Of a stretch of 64,000 nt of DNA, positions 1-11,496 are shown one piece after another. The notes under the pieces were generated by a model, which saw nothing but the letters and a program-made list of their open reading frames with translations, had not been told where the DNA came from and searched no databases. The DNA comes from Tetragonia tetragonoides. Taxonomy: Eukaryota; Streptophyta; Magnoliopsida; Caryophyllales; Aizoaceae. Within the stretch, counting starts at the first letter, position 1; each line of letters starts with the position of its first letter. The DNA is taken from the NCBI GenBank assembly GCA_038025085.1, contig CM076142.1:2889501-2953500 (forward strand), read 5' to 3'. The position numbers were made by a program, and so were the translations under genes.

Positions 1-234
1 GACTTACAAAAAAATAAATATTTCTTATTAAACTTACATATATAAGGAAAAAATTCTAGTACAGTATTATCCAAAATTATTGTATGCTTTCATGCGTATC
101 TACACCCGTGCCCAAATATAAGTGGAAACTCAGTCCTTTTATTTTGAAATGAAACTCAAATCCATTTCTATCATATACTTGAGCAAAGTACTCCCGAGAG
201 TATGGTTTAATTTATGTAGTATTATCTTTCGATC

Positions 235-1038
235 GTGTTATTTGTGGAATTATATCTAAACAAATTACTTCTATGCTGCTATGAAACAGCTGATATTTAT
301 CTATGTACACTTTTGTTGGGGAAAAGCTACGTTTTGTGATTAACGGATATCTTACAGAATTTGTGAAGAGAATTAAGCAAGATACTAGTTCTAAGAAATA
401 AAGGGCAAAAGAACCTGAAGACGAAGATATTTTGAATAATTGTGTTGAACCATTGAAGCTTAGCTAGACATGCATTAAATGCATGTTAACACAAGTCAAG
501 CGTTGGCAGCCGCATAAGTCTTCGCATGCATGGAAGATATTTGCATCTCAATCGCATGGAAAATAGTTTGCCACACATGCTCATTTTCAAGAACCCCCAA
601 TAATAGATAATTGGATTGGATTGGATTGGATTGGATTGGTTGTATTTCTTGTAGTATGTGATTTCATATATCACTCAATCCAAATAAATTTAATGGGTTC
701 TTGGGTTTGCTAGTCCATATAATATAATTTTTGAGATGAGTTGAGTTGAGTGTGTCGAAAAATAAGATATTAAACATAGGATAGATGCGTGCATAATCCA
801 CCAATCTAATTAGATGTGTTGTATTGTTATATCTACTTGTATGGTCATTCTTTCTAACTCTTGAGTAGAATTTTCAGTTTTGCATTATAGGATGATCAAC
901 GTAACATTGTGGGGAGAGGGGGATTTGCGTGAAACTTTCTTTGTGCAACGACATCAATACATGTATAATATGATTGTAATCAGCTAGTAAAATGTTGATC
1001 AGTATGAAAGTGGATGTAGGCAAAGCTTTTAAAACCTT
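235..1038. repeat. Left copy of a diverged 0.8 kb duplication
   Basis: This stretch is clearly related in the same orientation to 7129-7927. The best preserved part is about 100 bp around 495-595, matching about 7415-7512 with only scattered changes, and similarity continues at lower level on both sides to about 1038. No convincing reading frame lies inside. A short pentanucleotide run of ATTGG units sits at about 612-638 and is shorter in the other copy. It may be a dispersed repeat family or a segmental duplication about 6.9 kb apart; the sequence alone does not decide. Confidence 0.7.
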
Positions 1039-1690
1039 AATAGGTAAACTATAATCTCAGGATCATATGATCCCTAATCCTTCTTGTCTCTTTCTCTCCC
1101 TTCCCTTTCTCTCGATCTCCTCCCTTCACCCTCACCCACAGTCACTATCTCTCCTCCCCTCCCTTTGGCCGGCGCCGCCTCACCGCATCCACCTCCCAGG
1201 TCACCGTCGTGGTCGGCGCTGACCGGAGACCACGACGGTGGCCCCATCACCCCACCCTCCCCTCACTCTCAATCCCTTATTTTCTCTCCCCTCACCGCCC
1301 CACCACTCCCACCCTGGTCACGGCTGAGGTAGACTCCTGCCGTCGACCACCTCCCCTTCCTGCCCCACACTAGAAACTTAATCGAGATCTCCACAAATTT
1401 TCGACAAACCGAAAAAAAATCGAAAAATACCAAGCTAAGAAACGAAAATCGTAGTTCGAGATTTATTCAAAAGAGGACAGGGTGAATCCTAGAAGGGCAT
1501 GATTCGACTTGAAATCGATGGGAAAAATACAAAAAAAAAAAAAAAAAAAAAAGAAGAAGAAGAAGTTTGGAGGCGCGTGTGTTTCACGCGCCTTCTCAGG
1601 ATTAGGCAAGCTCCTAATCCCGATATTAGGCAAAAAATTGCGACAACCCCAACAACAAAAATCACAAAAAAGTGGTATGACTATGGTACA
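1039..1690. other. GC-rich intergenic island, no supported gene
   Basis: Positions 1084-1350 are strikingly C-rich and GC-rich compared with the AT-rich surroundings. They are open in one frame, but the translation is low-complexity Pro/Ser/Leu with no recognisable domain. An A-run follows at about 1529-1551 and a GC-rich segment with a small palindrome (gcgcgtgtgtttcacgcgc) at about 1573-1591. The island resembles the 5' leader and first-exon material often carried by plant transposons, but I could not find element ends. Confidence 0.4.
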
Positions 1691-1943
1691 TAGATAGTGA
1701 TAGATTCAAGACCTTACCATGACCGAAGACTCACCAACAATATTCTGATCTCAGATTATTAAGACGTGAAAAACCTTGGACCGATATTACCTTTATGCAC
1801 CTTCTCACACAAATTTATTTCGATTTTATTAAAGTTTTATGCAAAAACCTAGAATATACCAAGGCTCCGCTTGATTCATCTAAATTTCACGTTACTGAAC
1901 TTATCTTAGCTGAACTAAACTGAACTTAATTTTTATAATTATC

Positions 1944-2032
<89 letters not shown>

Positions 2033-2410
2033 CATAATCTAAAATAAACTTAATTACACTGAACCGGAGTGAGCTGAACTAAATTGAACTGAAGTGCACT
2101 GAACTTAGCTTAACTTAACTTAACTTAACTTAATTGAAGTGAAATTAAGTTGATACAAACAGAGCCTAAACCATATATGTATGATGAATGATGTATCATT
2201 TAAAATGTTAAATACTAATTAGTAATGCAGTTTTTTTGTTTTTTTTTTTTTTTTGAGTGGAAGGTCTGAACCGATTCAAACAGGTCCAATTTGGTCCTAG
2301 AATGAGCAACGAGCCAGAAGAAAAACTCGGGATGTTAGGGGCGAGGTTCGGATGAGTTTGCCGGTTCGGACCATGCTAGACCCAGATTGAGGGTTGAACC
2401 ATTTTTTTTT
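1690..2410. repeat. Degenerate repeat related to the hAT-like element at 29994-30596, with a large TAA microsatellite
   Basis: Segments at about 1770-1860 and 2240-2400 resemble parts of the hAT-type MITE at 29994-30596: a ggaccgatattacctt block followed by a cacaaatttat block, and the later run of ggtccaa and ccggttcgga motifs. Between them lies a perfect trinucleotide (TAA)n run of about 88 bp at 1944-2031 and, around it, repeated ctgaa/cttaa pentamers. No intact termini were recognised, so this is an old, interrupted copy. Confidence 0.45.
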
Positions 2411-3912
2411 TGCAGCCCAAGGGGGTTTTTCTTTTAGATCATATTTTTTCTCTTTTAGAAATTTCATTTTCGGCTAACTTGATAAGGGGGCGTTTGGGAA
2501 GTGGGTGAGATTGTGAGATGGGGATGAGATTTATGTTTATGGGATAGGGAATTTGTATAGTTATTCTCACTACCCTGTTTGTTATGTGGGGATTAGATTA
2601 GGGAATAAATTGGGATTGCAAAGTTAATTTACCAAAATGCCATTGTATAAAAGAGAAGATAAAATCTGTAGTCATTTTTAATAGACATATACTAATTTGA
2701 GTATTAAAATCCTTATCCCACCTCCAATTACGAGCCTATGAAATTAAAAAAGTGGGATAAAAGACATTTTTATCTCTATTCTTACCCCTTCTCTATTTCC
2801 CATCCCTGGCACTAAACATGAATTTTACCCTTCTAATTTTCTAATCCCTAACTCTACCTTTTATTCCCACTAAGAGGGTGTTTGGCCTAACTCTTTAAAC
2901 TGTTTCTGGACTCAAGAAATAGAAACTGGGCCAAACAATGGTTTTGTAGAAATTGGTTTTCATTCTTTAGAAATAGAAAACAATTTCTAAGCCCATAAAA
3001 ATAGAAGCTACAAATCCAAGCTTTTTCAACAGCTTCTCGCGTGGACAGGGCCTTTTAAATGAAGAAATTAATAATTTCCTTTGTATCCCTTTCTTTTTCA
3101 CGCTTGTTTTTGTTCTAACGCCAGAATCATCGTTCTACCACACACATATTCTCTCTCCTCTCTCTCTCCCCCATTCATTCCATCAAATCAAAGCAACAAT
3201 GGTAGATTAGGATTTTCGATCATGTAGTTTGAATCCACATGCTCAATTATCATATCCTTCTCCTATCTCTCTTTCAACCGCAACAAATTAGGGTTTAGTT
3301 GAAGTTAAGAACATAATGTTACTGAAAGATTAGGGTTTTCTTTTGAAATTCCAGATACAAAAGCTCGAATTCGCCAAAACATTAGGTTTGTACTCTATCT
3401 TGTATTTTTATTTCATGCCCATAAGTAATTTTGTAGCCTTGTTTGTTCAAAGTAGTGTTTTTGGGTTGTATTCTTTGAGAAAATTGGTTTATTCGTTTTA
3501 TCTACCATGTGTTTGTAAAATGTCTGAATGAAAATTTTCAAATGTGTGTAATGCAGCCTACAATTGTGTAATATATACTTTGTCTTAAATTTTGGGCAAT
3601 TTTTGGGTATCTGATGAGGTTTTGAATTTCTGTGGATTTTGTTCATGCCATCATTTGGTTTAACTTTGTTTTATTTTTGGAGTTGTGGGTTTGGGTAGTG
3701 AAACTATGCTTGTATTGTATGCCTTTCTACTGCCATTTTTCACAGTTAGATGGGATGAAGAGTTTGAGAGTGTTTGTGGGTCTAAGGATAATAATAAAAT
3801 GGAGGGCTAGAAATTGTTGTTATTGTTCTTGTTATTGTTGTTGAAGCAAGTACTTATCATTTAAAGTGGGTATTTATGTGATTTATGACTGAGTTTTGTC
3901 AATGCACTCTCA
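2411..3912. other. Intergenic stretch, transposon-like edges but no supported element or gene
   Basis: A gggggcgtttggg motif at about 2487 and a gagggtgtttggcc motif at about 2874 look like termini of small DNA transposons, but no matching inverted end with a target duplication was found. Positions 3130-3330 look like a plant transcription leader (CT-rich tract, then aaattagggttt-type motifs), but no open frame of useful length follows. Otherwise the stretch is AT-rich filler. Confidence 0.4.
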
Positions 3913-5733
3913 TCTAATCATATATATATATATATACATAAAGTTGGATCATGACAGTCGCTGCATCGACATGTGTCATGCCATGTCACTATCCCAGTCA
4001 TCACCATATCTAAAAGGAAATGCCATGTCACCCAAGTAATTAATGACAATACATGAACCATGTTATCTAATTAATTACGATACATGAACATTATTAATTT
4101 CATAGATATGGTACATGAACTTAAAATAAATTACGTTAAAAACTAGGTACAACGAATCTAATTTAAAAGAGAAAATAGTCCTAACATATATAATCCATGT
4201 TTTGGTAGATTATACATCTGAAATTTTTAATGATTCTCCTTGAAGATGGAGAAATATAGTAGATTAGTAGAATAGTTAAGTAAGGTAGTTGTAAACATAA
4301 TTTTATTTTTTTAGTATTTTTTAATTAGAAAATTAAAAGATTAATTTGTCTACATAGACCCCAAAAAACAACCATTGCATAATACATGACATTGAACAAA
4401 ATTATGAGTGATTCTCCATGAAGATGGATAAATATACTAAATTAGTACAATATTTAAGTAAAATTTGTGTAAATATAACTATTAATTTTTTTAAACCAAT
4501 TTCTTTTAATTAGAAAAATAGAAAATTATTTGGCCATGTGGATCCAAACAACCGCTGGATAATACATGACATTTAAGTAAAATTGGTGTAAATATAACTA
4601 TTATTTTTTTTAACCAATTTTCGTTGCATCGACACGTGTCATGACATGTCACAATCCCAATCATCACCATATCTAAAAGAAAATGTCATGTCCCCTAAAA
4701 ACGTTAGTAATGGGTATTGTCATGGTAGAAAGTTATAGAATTACACAAGCATGTAGAGGTATTAATATTTCGATTGACTGAGCACGTGAAAATGGTAGTT
4801 AATTGTAAACCTAGCACTTAACTATTTTCTTGAACAAAGTTTTTGGCGTATAAATTTTGGAAAAAAGAACATACTATAAAATGATCCTATATAAAAGTTT
4901 GATCATATCGATGTTGTATTCACATGTGTTTTGCATGTCAGCATGTCCAATCATCATTATATTTAAAAGTTAATGCCCGTGCTTTTAAATATGTCCAATC
5001 ATCATCTAGATTTAAGAATTTAATAAGGTAAAGTAGTCAAAGTAATAAATGCATAAAGACTTTAAAACTAACTAATAAATTAACGTATTGTATATGCATC
5101 TAATCTTCATAGTGATTCTATACCCCAACAAAAGTACATGGTTCATGGAGATGGAGCAATACGCTAATTTGGTAAAATAATGTGAATAAAGTAGATTTAA
5201 ACACTGTTTCTTCGATAAATTCTTTTAAGTATAAAAAAGAAAGAAAATTATTTTATCTACGTGAATCAAATCGTTGTCATAACACATTACATGACACATA
5301 AGTAATTTTATATAAAAAAAACTATAAATTAAAGAGAAATAAGAGCCAATAGTAGTATATTGGCTATTAATAAGCTCGGTAGATAAATTTATGGAATACA
5401 TAAGCACATGAATGTATAAATCTAACGGTGACATTATATATATCAAGATGGTGCGCGGTTGTGAATCTGTCATTTAACTATTTATTTGAATTCTTTTTTA
5501 AAGTATGAAAATATATAAATTTAACTTATCATTTAAATCTAAACAATTATTGTTGTATGTCACATAAGCAATTTTATACTCACAAATTACAACTTTGGTT
5601 TTGTACGGGTAACTTCATATTAGTTATTATAGATGGTATTGATAAATCATTAACCTATGTTCTTCATATCATTCAAAATATATTTTCTAATGATAAACTA
5701 CAAGCCCGTGCATCGCTCGGGGCATACATCTAG
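3913..5733 (+). mobile_element. Helitron-like non-autonomous element
   Basis: The proposed left end is TCTAATCATATATATAT after an A, followed by AT repeats. The right end is a hairpin built from gcccgtgc and ctcggggc, then about six bases, then CTAG followed by T. Helitrons insert between A and T, begin with TC, and end in CTRR preceded by a short hairpin, so all of these signs fit. Internal blocks recur: the cgtgtcatgacatgtcac type at about 3970 and 4630, and catgtcagcatgtccaatcatc at about 4935. No Rep/helicase coding region is present, so it would be non-autonomous. The right end is better supported than the left. Confidence 0.5.
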
Positions 5734-5760
5734 TGGTATATCAGATATGGATTTTAAATA

Positions 5761-6024
5761 CTCCCTCCGTTCTTTTTTCTCCTACTCACTTTCCTTTTAC
5801 ATCCGTTCTTTTTTCTCCTACCCACTTCCCCTTTTAGTAATACTTTGAGTATTAAAAGACCCATTTATCCTTACATTTTTTGTCATCATTACTTTCCAAC
5901 CCACTACTAACTCACACTCTCTTTCATGTTAAAGTAAGGGCAAATAAGAAATTTTTGTTCCAAAAGCAACTCTCATTAAACTCCATGCAAAAAGAAGTGG
6001 GTAGGAGAAAAAAGACGAAGAGAG
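5761..6024. mobile_element. Stowaway-like (Tc1/mariner) MITE, 264 bp
   Basis: The element starts with ctccctccgttcttttttct and ends with an imperfect inverted copy (ggagaaaaaagacgaagagag). It is flanked on both sides by the dinucleotide TA (5759-5760 and 6025-6026), the target duplication of Tc1/mariner elements; ctccctccgt is the classic Stowaway start. The left terminal motif is partly repeated internally at about 5802-5825. There is no coding capacity. Confidence 0.75.
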
Positions 6025-6033
6025 TAATAAAAA

Positions 6034-6884
6034 GGATTTTTTATGGTAAACTACCTTATTTCATCTGTTTTTTGTGACTACTTTATAAATTGTTTTTTGT
6101 GACTTACTACCTTATAAATTATTTTTTATGGGAAACTATCTTACAATGTCGATTTCTTTGTTGACCAATACCAAAAAACACTTTTTCGGTTCTAACTTTT
6201 TTAAAAGGTTAAAATACCCTCATTAATCAAACCACCCTATCCTTTTCTCCAAACACAGTTCTGGAGGATGAACCATAAGATTAAAATATTCTGCACCAAA
6301 GTTTAAAATTCACAACCTCATGAGACAGATGATAATTGGTTCATTTTCAGAAAATTGAAAACTCAATCACATGAAATTCATAATTAAGCCCTAATAGTAT
6401 GAAATTCAACCCAAATTACGAAAATCCCAAACCAAAATACGCCAAATATTAATGAAGAAATGAGGAATAAAAGATTTAAGTTAATTAAATGCCATGCATC
6501 TGTCGATTGAGCAGTAGTTTGGCTCGATAAAGTGTCATCCCAGATAATGCAATTTTCTTCACTCTCTCTTTTCCAATTTCTTAACGGGTGTAATCAGAGG
6601 GACATGTGTAAAGAGATGGGCAAGTAATTACCATGGAAGCCATGGATGAAGCAGTCGTGAGGTAATTATCTAGCAGTCAGTTTCAACAAGTCTCCTAATG
6701 TGAATTGGTTTTATTTTAATGAGGGGTATTTTGGCCTTTTAAAAGATTTAGAACCGAAAAGGTGGTCTTTGGTATGGGTCAACAAAGAATTTAGCATTGT
6801 AAGGTAGTTTCCCACAAAACAAAATTTATAAGGCAGTAAGTCACAAAAAACAGATAAAATAAGGTAGTTTACCATAAAAAATCC
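6034..6884. mobile_element. Mutator-like foldback element (MULE MITE), 851 bp
   Basis: The ends form long inverted repeats. The left arm begins ggattttttatggtaaacta and the right arm ends with its complement; similarity runs about 150-180 bp inward on both sides with small gaps. A perfect 9 bp target duplication, taataaaaa, flanks it at 6025-6033 and 6885-6893. A 9 bp duplication with long inverted repeats is the hallmark of Mutator-like elements. No transposase is encoded. The insertion sits directly against the right end of the neighbouring MITE, and its duplication includes that MITE's flanking TA. Confidence 0.75.
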
Positions 6885-7128
6885 TAATAAAAAGGTGGGG
6901 GTTAGTGGTAATATATGCTTTTAGGAGAGAGAATCAGTGTGGAATTGTAGAAGTGATGTTGAATTGCTTGAATTTTCAATAACAGTGAAAGATACCACAT
7001 ACCAGTACACCACCATGGTTGTTATGACTTATGAGTTATGACCGTAATCTATCAAGCAACAAAAATTGTTCTTTGGAGATTTTTTTATAATATTTCTTTC
7101 TTTGGCATTCATATATCTAAATGGAGAG

Positions 7129-7927
7129 GTGTTTTTTGTGGGATTGTATCTATACAAAAATATTTCTATGTTGCTATGAAATAGCGTGATATTTATTTTA
7201 CACTTTTTGTGTAGGAGACCTACTTATGTAAATTTAAGATTATATTTCAGAATTTTTGAAAAAGATAATTAAGCAAAATAATCAGAAATAAAGGGGAAAC
7301 ATATGAAGACGAAGATATTTTTTTAATTGAACTCATTGAAGCTTTAGCTCAAAATCAAATGGATGTTAAACAAGCTTACCTAGATATGCATTAAATGCAT
7401 GTTAAAGTTAAACAAGTCAAGCGTTGGCGGCCATAAGTCTTTGCATGCATGGAAGATATTCGCATCTCAAACGCATGGAAAATAGTTTGCCACATATGCT
7501 CATTTTCAAGAAGCTTTAATGGATGATTGGATTGGACTAGTTGGTTGTGGTGTGGTATATGGTCTCATATCTCACTTTCAATCCAAATTAAGTGATTTGT
7601 GTGAGCAAGTAAGTGGGTCGTTGGGTTTGTTAGTCCATTTATAAAATTTGAGATGAGTTGAGACTTGTGACGAAGAATAAGATATTAATCAGAGGATAGG
7701 TGTGTGTGCATAATCCACTTAATATTTGTTGCATAGTCATTTCTTCTAACCCTTGAGTAGACTTCTCAGATTTGTAGGGTGATCAACATTGTGGGGGTGA
7801 GGGAAGTTTGCGTGAAATTTTTTCCATGCAAATAATACATGTACAATATGATTTTAATTAGATGTAAAATGTTTCCCTATGAAAGTCTCGTGGATGTAGA
7901 CAAGGCTTTTTAAACCTTGATTTCCTG
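7129..7927. repeat. Right copy of the 0.8 kb duplication
   Basis: Direct-orientation partner of 235-1038. The shared anchors are a block reading caagtcaagcgttggc at about 7412 and a block near 7880-7920 ending in a tttaaacctt motif. Differences are substitutions and small indels spread evenly, so the copies are old. No gene is visible in it. Confidence 0.7.
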
Positions 7928-8690
7928 TTTTCCTCCCTCTACCCATATTACTTTTCATGGTTATCCTTAATGTTTAACGAAATCTTGAAAGTCATTGATC
8001 AAAGACGATGAACATCAACTCATCTACCCGCATGAATGTATACTATGAGGATTATCGATCTAGTAGGTTGTAACTTGTAAATGATTGCGCATTTATTTTG
8101 TTCATTTGATCGTTCTGCGTAGTTATACTTCATACTAGATTTCATACCCGTGCGATGTACGGGTTCTTGTTTATCATGCACACTTTGTTATTAGAAGAAA
8201 TATGATAAAAAAAATTAATCATATCAATATATAAAGTTGAATAATAAGAGTAGCAAAGAACAATAATAATCTTTTTTATAAAAAAAACATATTTAACAAA
8301 GAAATTACATTTTTAATGAATTTATAGGAGTAATTTTGTTTAGAATAATAAATATAATACTTATTTTACTTATTTCTTATTAAAATAAAATAAAATAATT
8401 TTTAGTTTCTTTTTAATCACCCATGCATTTATGGCTATTTATTACTTATTCAATGCTTGGTGAGAACTCAATTTTACATATATACTAGTTTTAACTCCGT
8501 GATCCGCACGGACTCGTGAATATGTCTCGAAAATGAAGATAACTTTCTAGATGATACCTCATGTCTGTTTTATACCGCACGGTATGAAATGTCCCTTTAA
8601 ATTGATCTACATCAAAATTCGAATGAATGTAAAAAAGATTGATTTATAAACATAAATCATGTAGGAACGTACCACTTAATTAAATTTCAT
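7928..8690. other. AT-rich intergenic stretch with two short palindromes
   Basis: No gene is visible. Two hairpins of the acccgtgcgatgtacgggt type occur at about 8145-8163 and, more degenerate, at 8495-8512 (tccgtgatccgcacgga). Each lies just after a ctagt/ctaga motif. Such motifs are common at Helitron or other DNA transposon termini, but no partner end could be assigned. Confidence 0.35.
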
Positions 8691-8699
8691 TTATGCTAT

Positions 8700-8875
8700 A
8701 AAGATAAAAGATCAAGTTAAATACATATGACATCAAATAATTAAGGTATTGTTAGAAGTATCTTTTGTTGTTATTTAACCAAGTTGTGCAGATGTGGAAT
8801 CTACGTGTCATCTTCACACAAATATTTTCTCTTATGTGGCATCCTACATGTCATCATCGCACGAAAATGACCCAA

Positions 8876-8917
<42 letters not shown>

Positions 8918-9621
8918 CAACTTTTTTCAAATCCAATTCATTGAAGTAGAATTTATAATTTTTTGACTTACGTTATTTATTTTATTTTGTAATATAAAAA
9001 AAATGCTAATAAATATGTAGTAAAGCCAACTAATTATGGGCATTAATGAGTGTCACTTGGATGATGAGTTGTTACCTGTTAGGTTATGTAGCAAGCTTTG
9101 CTTACATGACGCTTAGGTGTCATCGTCACACGAATTTACAGTTCCTACGTGGCGTCCTACGCATCGTGCCCACGCGAATTGGACTCACTTTTAAACGCGT
9201 ACTGATGTGGCGTCTATGTGTTATCTTCACACGAACCTATTTCTCTCATGTGGCGTCTCACATGTCATCCTCCGACGAAAGATCCCAACTTTATAGGACA
9301 TAGTACATATATATCTCATTTTGAAGTATTTTCCGAACCTGATCCAATGGAGGAAGAATTATATTTTTTAAAGTAGTGTAACAAAAGTTATTTTATTTTA
9401 TAATCTGAATAATATGATGATAAATATAATAGGTTGTATTTATGAAGTCAAATAATGATTATTAATTAATGCTTGACAAACTTGGATGGTGGCTTAGGTG
9501 GCGGCTTACGTGTCATCACCACACGAATTTGGCGCTCACGTGGCATCTTAGGTGTCATGCCCACATGATTTTTGTCGCTTATATGGCATCCCACGTGTCA
9601 TAGCCACACGAAATAAACTCA

Positions 9622-9665
<44 letters not shown>
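8700..9665. repeat. Diverged tandem repeats of about 0.42 kb with shorter ACGTG-containing subrepeats
   Basis: Three units follow one another. Each has an AT-rich half (compare about 8884-9100 with 9306-9490) and a half made of roughly 40 bp subrepeats of the form gtggc(a/g)tc...cgtgtcat...cacacgaa, seen at about 8790-8870, 9115-9290 and 9490-9610. Long AT dinucleotide runs lie at about 8882-8914 and 9625-9661. A single open frame across 9046-9303 is an accident of the subrepeats. Confidence 0.6.
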
Positions 9666-9924
9666 ATGATTCAATAAACATGTATGGACAGTTAAGCATA
9701 TATACAAATATGTGTATCATAATTCATAGATAGGAGAATGAATATTACCTTGTAGTAGTAGGCAAAATCATCCAATCATACAAATGCAGTCAAGGAAACA
9801 TTCAATTTTTTCAAAGAGTTATGAAATTAAAAGGTTGTTGTATAGTACGTTGAGGTTTATGATAGCAAAATGCTATTAAAGAAATTAGGGTCGGCTCATG
9901 CATGAACATAAACCTTGGACATAA

Positions 9925-10135
9925 TTTATTTATTTATTTTTGGTTCACATTAAGGGTATTCACTGTTTACCACATTAACTATATATTTTCCATAGCCTAG
10001 TAAGCAACTCAAAGAGTGGTATAGCTGGTCAAGAGACTTAAGGTTACCTTTATGTCTAAGACAAAATTCGAACTCTCAACCTTGATTAAGAATAAATGGA
10101 TCATTAGCACTCAACCACACACTCACACCCCTTTA
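9925..10135 (-). mobile_element. Possible tRNA-derived SINE
   Basis: On the minus strand a box B-like motif (gagttcgaattttg, complement of about 10066-10079) lies about 40 bases downstream of a box A-like motif (ggttgagtgctaat). The minus-strand 3' end runs into an A-rich tail (complement of atttatttatttattttt at about 9927-9944). This is the layout of a plant SINE. A target duplication was not found, so the call is tentative. Confidence 0.35.
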
Positions 10136-10315
10136 TTTAAACGTAAATATCTAATTTGACGCATCGTAAGGCAAGAAAGTGTATACAACAACAACAACAC
10201 AACAAAAAAATATACTGTAAAAAATAGAAGCAACTATAGAGATGGTCCAATCGTAGTTCTACAGTCATGCAAATTTTGAGGAACTTTGTGTTTACTAATC
10301 GTTTATATCCCTCTG

Positions 10316-10562
10316 GAAGACTCGTGGGCTTTTGAGTAGATTAGATGTTATTATCTCTGATTGTAATGTAAAACTCTTTTATGTTCCCAGACGCAACAAT
10401 TTAGCTGCGCATTCTTTAGTTGCTTAAGCGGTCTCCTTTTATTTTGTAGGTGTCATGTACTCAGAAGAATTCCGGTCCGAATGTAGTCTTTAGGTTGTTT
10501 GTTTGTCTTTTTGAGATCATCTAATACAACCACACAACCGTTGACCAAGCAAAAAAAAAAAG
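10316..10562 (+). mobile_element. 5'-truncated LINE fragment with 19 bp target duplication
   Basis: A 247 bp insert ends in an A-run (about 10551-10561) and is flanked by the direct repeat aatcgtttatatccctctg at 10297-10315 and 10563-10581. Inside, one frame near 10365-10430 reads like the C-terminal tail of the RNase H domain of plant L1-type LINEs (pattern F-Y-V-P-R-R-N-N-x-A-A-H-S). It is therefore a dead-on-arrival copy made by incomplete reverse transcription. Confidence 0.75.
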
Positions 10563-10687
10563 AATCGTTTATATCCCTCTGAGAAAGTTCAAATACGCTT
10601 TTTACAAGTTTCAGTCAACGTACTTGATGTAACTGATGATATTGTACTAGTGTATACTATATTTTAAACTCGTTGCTATTTTATTAT

Positions 10688-11487
10688 GGGTTTTTCTATT
10701 ATGTGTCCTAAGGGTATAGGATAAAAGTCAAAAAATAATTAAATAATTAACAATTGGCACTTTTCATTAGTTGCTTTCACACTGATCAATCCTTAATTCC
10801 CAATTTGCCCTCTATTAACCTTTCCGCTTCTTCTCTCTCCTCATGAATTCAGTTCAAGGAGTTTATCCTGTTTCTGAATTTTCTCCATTTTTTCTCCCTC
10901 TCCCAAACCAAACCAGACCTCCATTCTTTTTCCATTGTCTTATACTTTCTCCATTGCGGCCACCATCAATTTGCCACTGCCACCAACAAGCCTTCCTTGC
11001 TACCCAATCTATTGTCGTCTTCCATTGTCTTATACTTGCCGCTGATTTCATATTTGTATGCCCCATCTCCATCCAAATCCCCCTGCGTCTTTACTCGAAT
11101 TCACCATCTTTAGGATTAAGATGTGATGGTCGCCGGAGAAAATTCACCAAAATTTTGGGGTCTCTAGGTTCACCATTCCCACTCTAATTTACCATATTTT
11201 CCTGGGTTTCTATGGTATCCGAGGATGAAGCCACCACAACCCTTTGCCGGAAAAAATGGATTAACATCGTTAATGGGATTGGTGGTTGAATTCACCTTTT
11301 TTTTTATTATAATAATGGGTAATTAATCTTTCAGTGGAGAAAAGGGTATTTTTGTCAATGAAAATGTACATTGATGGTATAAACGATTTTCAAGAATAAA
11401 CAGAAGTTAATATGTCACGTATTTCACAAAATAGCCTTAATAAATACTGCTTATCCTATGCCCTTAAGGCACATAGTAGAAAAATCC
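10688..11487. mobile_element. Mutator-like element, 800 bp, with gene-like filler
   Basis: The terminal inverted repeats are about 35-40 bp (left start gggtttttctattatgtgtc; the right end is its imperfect complement). A perfect 9 bp target duplication, ttttattat, flanks it at 10679-10687 and 11488-11496. The interior is richer in C and has an open frame (10843-11187) with leader-like CT-rich sequence, resembling a captured 5' exon. No transposase and no recognisable domain were seen. It qualifies as a Pack-MULE candidate if the filler proves to be host-derived. Confidence 0.7.
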
Positions 11488-11496
11488 TTTTATTAT

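Noticed and set aside
600..640. ATTGG pentamer run considered as a CRISPR-like or telomere-like array
   Set aside because: Only a few uninterrupted units without spacers, in eukaryotic DNA; a simple microsatellite.
1084..1332. 82-codon Pro/Ser-rich frame
   Set aside because: Low-complexity, C-rich sequence with no domain or splice context; better explained by base composition.
2480..2890. Possible MITE starting gggggcgtttggg
   Set aside because: No inverted partner with a target duplication could be found; only a terminus-like motif remains.
9046..9303. 85-codon open frame in the tandem repeats
   Set aside because: The frame follows the subrepeats and has no start context or domain.
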